Assembly: GCA_013339765.2 (NCBI GenBank)
Contig: CM023457.1
Location: 45,186,144 to 45,250,143 of the forward strand
Direction: 5' to 3'
Source: Haemaphysalis longicornis
Lineage: Eukaryota; Arthropoda; Arachnida; Ixodida; Ixodidae
Length of the DNA: 64,000 nt
Positions 59,244 to 64,000 of the stretch are shown piece after piece. Each line of letters starts with the position of its first letter. The first letter of the stretch is position 1. Position numbers and translations under genes: made by a program. The notes beneath the pieces were generated by a model, which saw only the letters and a program-made list of their open reading frames with translations, did not search any database and was not told where the DNA came from.

Positions 59244-62200
59244 GTAATGTCCTTGTGTCGTTTCTTCTCTACTTTTCAGTTGCGGGTGCGTCGATCGTAG
59301 GACGCGCGCACTTTGCACGTGCTCACACTACAATCTAATCTGCTGCGCGTTGATTTACCGCCCGACGGTGAATCAAATAGCGACTAGCAGCTTTATCTGC
59401 TGCCCATATAGTAATACTGTAGGGTACGTAGATCCCTTTTCACTGTGGCGCTATCAGCTAACTTCAAAGGTTGAAAATAGCGCTCATACAAGCTCGAAAG
59501 TTAAAAAAAAAAAAAAAAAAAAGAAGAAAACTCATACAATTAGCACGAATAAATTCTCATGAACCGAAATGTATTGATTTAGCTTCAGATATCAAGGCCT
59601 GAGCACAATACTCAATAACTTAGCTAATCGTAGCACACAGAAAATTTCGCAGTCCACTAGCATTAATTTTTCCCAAAGTAACAATTTAAATAATTCTAAA
59701 TACAACAACATCAACAACAAAGAAAAACGGGCATGTTTGTCAAAGTCCTGTGCAGCAATGGTATGTGGAAGTGATTATATGTACAACAAAACGTCTGACA
59801 CGTCAACTTACATTTTCTTTTGGACCCTCCGCAGCCATGCATTTAGATACATATTCTGTTCTCTGATTATTTTTCTAGCATAAATGCTAGGCAGTGCTCC
59901 GTTTTTGTGCAAAGTTTAACCACGCCTCAAGGCTCCCCTATTCTTCACGTAATAATATCATGAACTAATCCTTTTCAGTTCCTCCAGGTTCGTCCTAACG
60001 TGATACAGTCTGTGTGCATTACCACATATTTTTTGTTTTGACTGTGTTAGTTCAACATGACTTGTGCCGCACTTGATTTTGTACATACACTAAACCGTCA
60101 TTGTAAGGGAATCACTTTAATCAAAATCTCACTTTATTCAACGTGTCTCATGGTTTCCACTGCAGTACACTGATAGCAAACCATGTCTGCATTTAACAAA
60201 GTATTGCTTATAATGAATACATTCCCTTGTCTGGAGGACTTCGTCATAACAAGGTTTTTACTGTAATCGTAACAGCATTTACCTGCACATGACCAGGTTG
60301 CTGTCAGTGGTTCGCAAGACCCTGCAACAAAGTAACAAATGCGCGCATATGCGTCTGGTAGTTCTTTCTTTTTTTGTTTTTTCAGATTACAAACCTATAA
60401 AAAGCTTATGTGCTGTTTAGGTAACTGCGTGCAGTGCTGTAGTGGTTGTGAAAAATGAAGAGGCACTGATGATGCAATTTGTCAAACAAGTAGTTCATGA
60501 GGGTGCTAGTTTGGGCCTGTTGTTAGAACATGACAATGAATTGAAGCGCGAGGACAACAGGACAATGCGTTTTTTGTGGTGACTCACTTGTCCCGTGGTC
60601 CTAGCGCTTCAATTCATTGAAAAAAATAGTCCCAAGGCATTTCGTCTGCGGCCTCTTGATGGAAGCAGATGATGGGAGTGGCGACAACTTAAAGAACAAT
60701 TTTTTTGGTGCATCTGCTGCGCTCATTGGCTGATGTTGCTGCATCAGACCCTCCTATTGGCTGATGCCTGCTGTAAGCGCAGTGTGAGGTTTGTAAGAAG
60801 CAGTCTGCAACACAAAGTTGCACCCACGTTCAGCGCATCTTTTCCACCATTGCTGAAAATTTGGTTTTTGAACACTTTAAGGGCCACTTAAAGGCCAAAC
60901 GACTTTTTTGTTTCACTGAAAGGTCACGCCATTTAACCTGTTCCGGTCCAAAACTTCACACCCACTTTCCGGCGTCTAGTCTGAAACTACTTTTCCAATT
61001 TCTGGCACCCGTAAAGAAAAACACAAACTGTGCAAGAAAACTTTCCGGATATTTAATTTTTCTCGTGTATTCTGCTTGCAGTTCCTTTACCGATATTTCG
61101 GCGGTGTATGAAACCGCTCGAAGCTATCTCCTGGGTTCAGGCCGGTGTTCTTACAGCAGGTTTTGCAGGAACACGCGATTTCCCTCCTGCCTTCTTTTTG
61201 TTTTTCTGTCGTTACAAACAGCACATCTGATGGAGGCAGGCACGTTATTCTCCACCTCACTGAAGTCATCATCGCTTTCGCCAAGTGTACCACCACAAAA
61301 CGCACGCAATGATAAAGTAGCCGCGCTTCTCAGCAAACAGTGCGCCCGTGAAAACGCTTTGGGATCCAGAAGCCCCATGCTGAGCATTGTTGATTGATGA
61401 TTGATTGTAGGGTTTAAACGCACCTGCGCAACGCAGGTGATGAGGTGCGCCGTAGGTGGAGGGCTCCGGATTAATTTTGACCACCTGGGAGGATCTTTAA
61501 TGTGCGCCGAATCTGGTACACACGGGCGTTTTTGCTTTTCGCTCTCCATGAGAAAAGCCGGGCCCGCGGGTTGGCCGGGAATCGAACCCGCGACCTCATG
61601 CTTAGCAGCGCAATGCCTTAGCCACTGAGCCAGGGCGGCGGGTTGCTGAGCATTGTGCTGCGCCCTTGTGCAAAAGGAAGTAAACTTGAACAAACAAAGT
61701 TCACCTATCCCTCAAGAGATGGTGCATCATGTACACAAAGAATGCGAAAGCATCGCAGTGGGAAAAACCACGAAGTTGAACCTTGAACACCCAAGTCGGG
61801 TGGAACCCAACAGCAGACCGCTACGGCCGTGTTCTGTTTTCGGGCAAGACCCGACAACGGACCAGAAAGGGTTAAAGCTGTTCTAGCTTTTATTCGACAG
61901 CAAACGATGTTTGGTTTGTTTAGAAATAAATTGCCCAAACTCTGATTTTAAGTGCAGAGCACTTTAGGGGCTCGCCTTGTCGTTGTAGCTCGCTCGCTGG
62001 AAATAAGTAGAGTCGCACAGCGTTCAGTCGTCGCGGTGTAACCCAGAGGCTTTGAAAGCCAAGCAGTTTATATAGTCATAAGTGTATGAAACTCTTGTTG
62101 CGCTGGAGCTTGTCATACATCTCCCCGTTGTTTAGCGCAAAGAAACTGCATTTACATTTGAGGCAAAATATACGTAACTTACCGGCAGCACCCGCGTTCA

Positions 62201-64000
62201 TTCAGTTAGGAATGCTGGTTGGGTTGGTTTTTATGATAGTAAGCGAAAAAAAGTGGCAGTGCAACGCCGGCGTGTGCGGAAGGAAATGCAAGCACAAAAA
62301 GAATTGAACTCCTGCTGGCGCAGCTTCAGGCAGGGGGCGCGCAAACACTGCGAAGGCGGGAAATTTGGATTGCATTGGGTGGTAGCAGTGAGAGGATAAC
62401 GGCGCTACAGCCCATTATGGCGAATCACTGCTCTGCACTTCCGACAGCTTTCACATTGAGTGGAATGGCTTTTTTTTTCTCTCTTACTTCTCTCCATTTT
62501 TACGAGACTCTAAAGATCGCATCGCACATCAGGGAGAGGGATTGCCTACAAATTCTTTGAAGGCATTTCCAGCAAGGGGGATCCAGCCACTGAGGAGAAC
62601 CAACAGAAACTACCTACACGTTTTCCCAGCGTGGCAGCTGATGGCTGGACAGTCTGTTTTGCCGACTGTGCCAGTAATCTCGGAGTATTGCCAGTAGTCA
62701 TTGCAAACAAATAAATGCAGACATTGAGAAGCACCAAGAGCTGTCGAGTTCACTCGCATAAGTCTCGTGACAGTACTGATGACTGTCAAAACATAGGGCT
62801 GAAATCGAAAGTGAAATGAATATCACCAGCAGTTGTAGCAAAGGGTCATACTTATTAAAATATTTAAGAGCTAAAATTTGTGCCTTCTATAAACACGTGT
62901 GCTCAGCAAGAGTTCCTGCGTACATTTCTTTCACTTTTACACGTACCTCCTCTGGCAAATGTTTCAGGAAGCAGCTTAGTCAGGCTCCATCAATCCTGTT
63001 CCACCATTCACGATTCGCGAAGGTGCAAATTGGGGGGCAAGAAAAAACGTACAAATGATGGTGGTACCTGTTTTAAGCTTTTGCCATCACCTGTTAACAG
63101 GCAACTGCCGTTTCCTCTAAGAGTATAGCTGCATTTATGGCACTGTAAATACTGATAAAGACCAACTTGTTTTGGAAGCACCCCTTCATGGTGCTGAGCA
63201 CTCTATCTACTGTCAAGTATCAGGACCGTCGGGACCTCGGAGCACGGTACTGAACCACCAGTTATACTCATGTTAGTGCAGAACGTCATCTGCTAAAGAC
63301 ACACTATCGTTACCTCGCTGGAGGCTTCTACAGTTTCGATGACTGAAGAAAATTGGGGCACTTCGTTTTCGCTTCTGATGTAGATAAACTTGTGCTTTCG
63401 GTAAAAGACTTATAGATTTATTGATTTTTATATCTGATTTTTACAGCTTTGTAAATAACTGCTGGAGGGATGCAGCTGAACAGGTACCGTGAACTGTGCA
63501 CAAAAAGCATGCAATAAGACTAACATTCATTCTATCTGGTCTGTAGCAGAAGTTGACCGTTTGAAGTTGGCTTGGAAGGTGGAAACCAGAAACCGGTTTT
63601 TGGCCTTCCAGGCCCAATCTTCAAATGTCGTACTTCTGTACAGACCAGTGAAGACAAGTTAGTCTTATGCACTCCTTGATTTGTGCACAGTTCACGGTAC
63701 CGTTAGCTACATCCCTCCAGCAGTTTATATCGTTAAAGATTCTGTCAAAATCATTAAATCCAAATCAAATTGATATAGTCATTGTCACCAAACAAATCGT
63801 TGATATTTACATCAATGACACAGGAACTAATCTGCGCCCCCCCCTCATTTCTATCATATAATTGAAAAAAGGAGTTTTGATCAAAGACCCATGTGCCCCC
63901 TTAACTTTCGTGCTGGAAATGCCTTGCAGGTACCTGAGCTCGTTGATCTTTGGCATCAAGAGCCAGGACAAGTCGCGGACCAAGACGGACCGCCGCGTCT
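58816..64000 (+). CDS. second XK-related protein, 5' part (gene continues past the window)
   Basis: A paralogue of the neighbouring - strand XKR gene. Exon 1 is 58816-59243 and exon 2 begins at 63930. The ATG at 58816 has an in-frame TGA upstream (58783-58785). Residues 1-50 are a Ala/Pro/Ser-rich, then acidic, N-terminus (MDDDVELDAVSESL). TM1 and TM2 follow (DKAVLVFSMLTVIGDVFMDA; MLYFGLTLVFILLPSWVV). The pair WVAYKYF / WVAYRHY, FGLTL / FGLTV and LHVFQLAILFRYLSSLIFG / LLQLGQVVRYVDALIYG show common descent. Both exon 1 donors split the same Arg codon in phase 2. The role is probably membrane lipid scrambling or a related function; the C-terminal half is not visible. Confidence 0.92.
60530..60622. 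repeat. hairpin repeat
   Basis: ATGAATTGAAGCGCGAGGAC and GGTCCTAGCGCTTCAATTCA are inverted; the loop is about 20 bp. In intron 1 of the + strand XKR gene. Confidence 0.7.
61391..61643 (-). mobile_element. tRNA-derived SINE (type 1), full length with target duplication
   Basis: A-box and B-box head at the right on the minus strand (GTCGCGGGTTCGATTCCCGG). TGATT-repeat tail at the left. Exact 13-bp duplication TGCTGAGCATTGT at 61378-61390 and 61644-61656. Confidence 0.9.
61946..62470 (-). mobile_element. MITE family B, copy B7
   Basis: Reverse copy: begins TTTTAAGTGCAGAGCACTTT and ends CACATTGAGTGGAATGGCTT. In intron 1 of the + strand XKR gene. Confidence 0.78.
63458..63726. mobile_element. 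foldback element close to XKR exon 2
   Basis: Arms of about 120 bp: ACTGCTGGAGGGATG, GGTACCGTGAACTGTGCACA and ATAAGACTAAC recur in inverse order at the right (GTTAGTCTTAT in inverse sense). A GGGGGCAC-type terminus (63885-63902) follows, about 28 bp before the exon. Confidence 0.8.
63930..64000 (+). CDS. XKR (+ strand) exon 2, partial
   Basis: Acceptor GCCTTGCAG; encodes YLSSLIFGIKSQDKSRTKTD and RRV before the window ends. It aligns to YVDALIYGLKSARSKSEQRE of the - strand gene. The intron between exons 1 and 2 is 4686 bp. Confidence 0.9.

Larger units (their letters stand above)
59244..63929 (+). other. intron 1 of the + strand XKR gene
   Basis: A/T-rich, with a poly-A of about 20 (59501-59521), the hairpin at 60530, a SINE, MITE B7 and a foldback element. 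No coding sequence supported. Confidence 0.8.

Noticed and set aside
1..64000. CRISPR arrays, prokaryotic operons, integrated virus or LTR retrotransposon pairs
   Set aside because: No regularly spaced repeats, no bacterial-style genes, no viral protein similarity and no paired LTRs were seen.

Overview
The window is nuclear DNA of an arthropod, most probably a hard tick. The reasons are short split exons with GT-AG introns, very repeat-rich non-coding sequence, an adenosine kinase and XK-related genes with clear animal motifs, and dense MITEs and tRNA-derived SINEs of the kind I associate with tick genomes. The species cannot be fixed from the sequence. Nothing prokaryotic or plasmid-like is present.

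Three protein genes can be assembled exon by exon, with matching intron phases. (1) On the + strand an adenosine kinase gene runs from about 1961 to 29623. Its eleven exons give a 353-residue protein; exon 1 is tentative and the other ten are well supported. (2) On the - strand an XK-related (XKR) phospholipid-scramblase-family gene runs from 58061 down to 36145. Its five exons give 459 residues and it is complete. (3) On the + strand a second XKR paralogue starts at 58816; exon 1 and the start of exon 2 (63930 onward) are present and the gene runs off the right edge. Genes 2 and 3 are head to head, sharing a 754-bp promoter interval. Genes 1 and 2 converge on a gene-free gap at 29.6-36.1 kb. 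An unassigned open frame lies at 5500-5820 (-).

Much of the rest is transposon-derived. One MITE family carries CREB/ATF-type octamers (five good copies). A hAT-type MITE has 8-bp target duplications and two copies in neighbouring adenosine kinase introns. Another MITE family has seven copies. There are pogo/Tigger-like elements with remains of transposase, a decayed Mutator-like element, a long foldback element with a nested MITE, several small hairpin elements, a LINE 3' end and two kinds of tRNA-derived SINE.

The left end carries clear assembly trouble. A homopolymer-stretched junk tract (about 3100-3455) is followed by a noisy second copy of 380-1934 at 3477-5039. A second noisy tandem copy lies at 41.0/42.2 kb. 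Distances and copy counts there should not be trusted.
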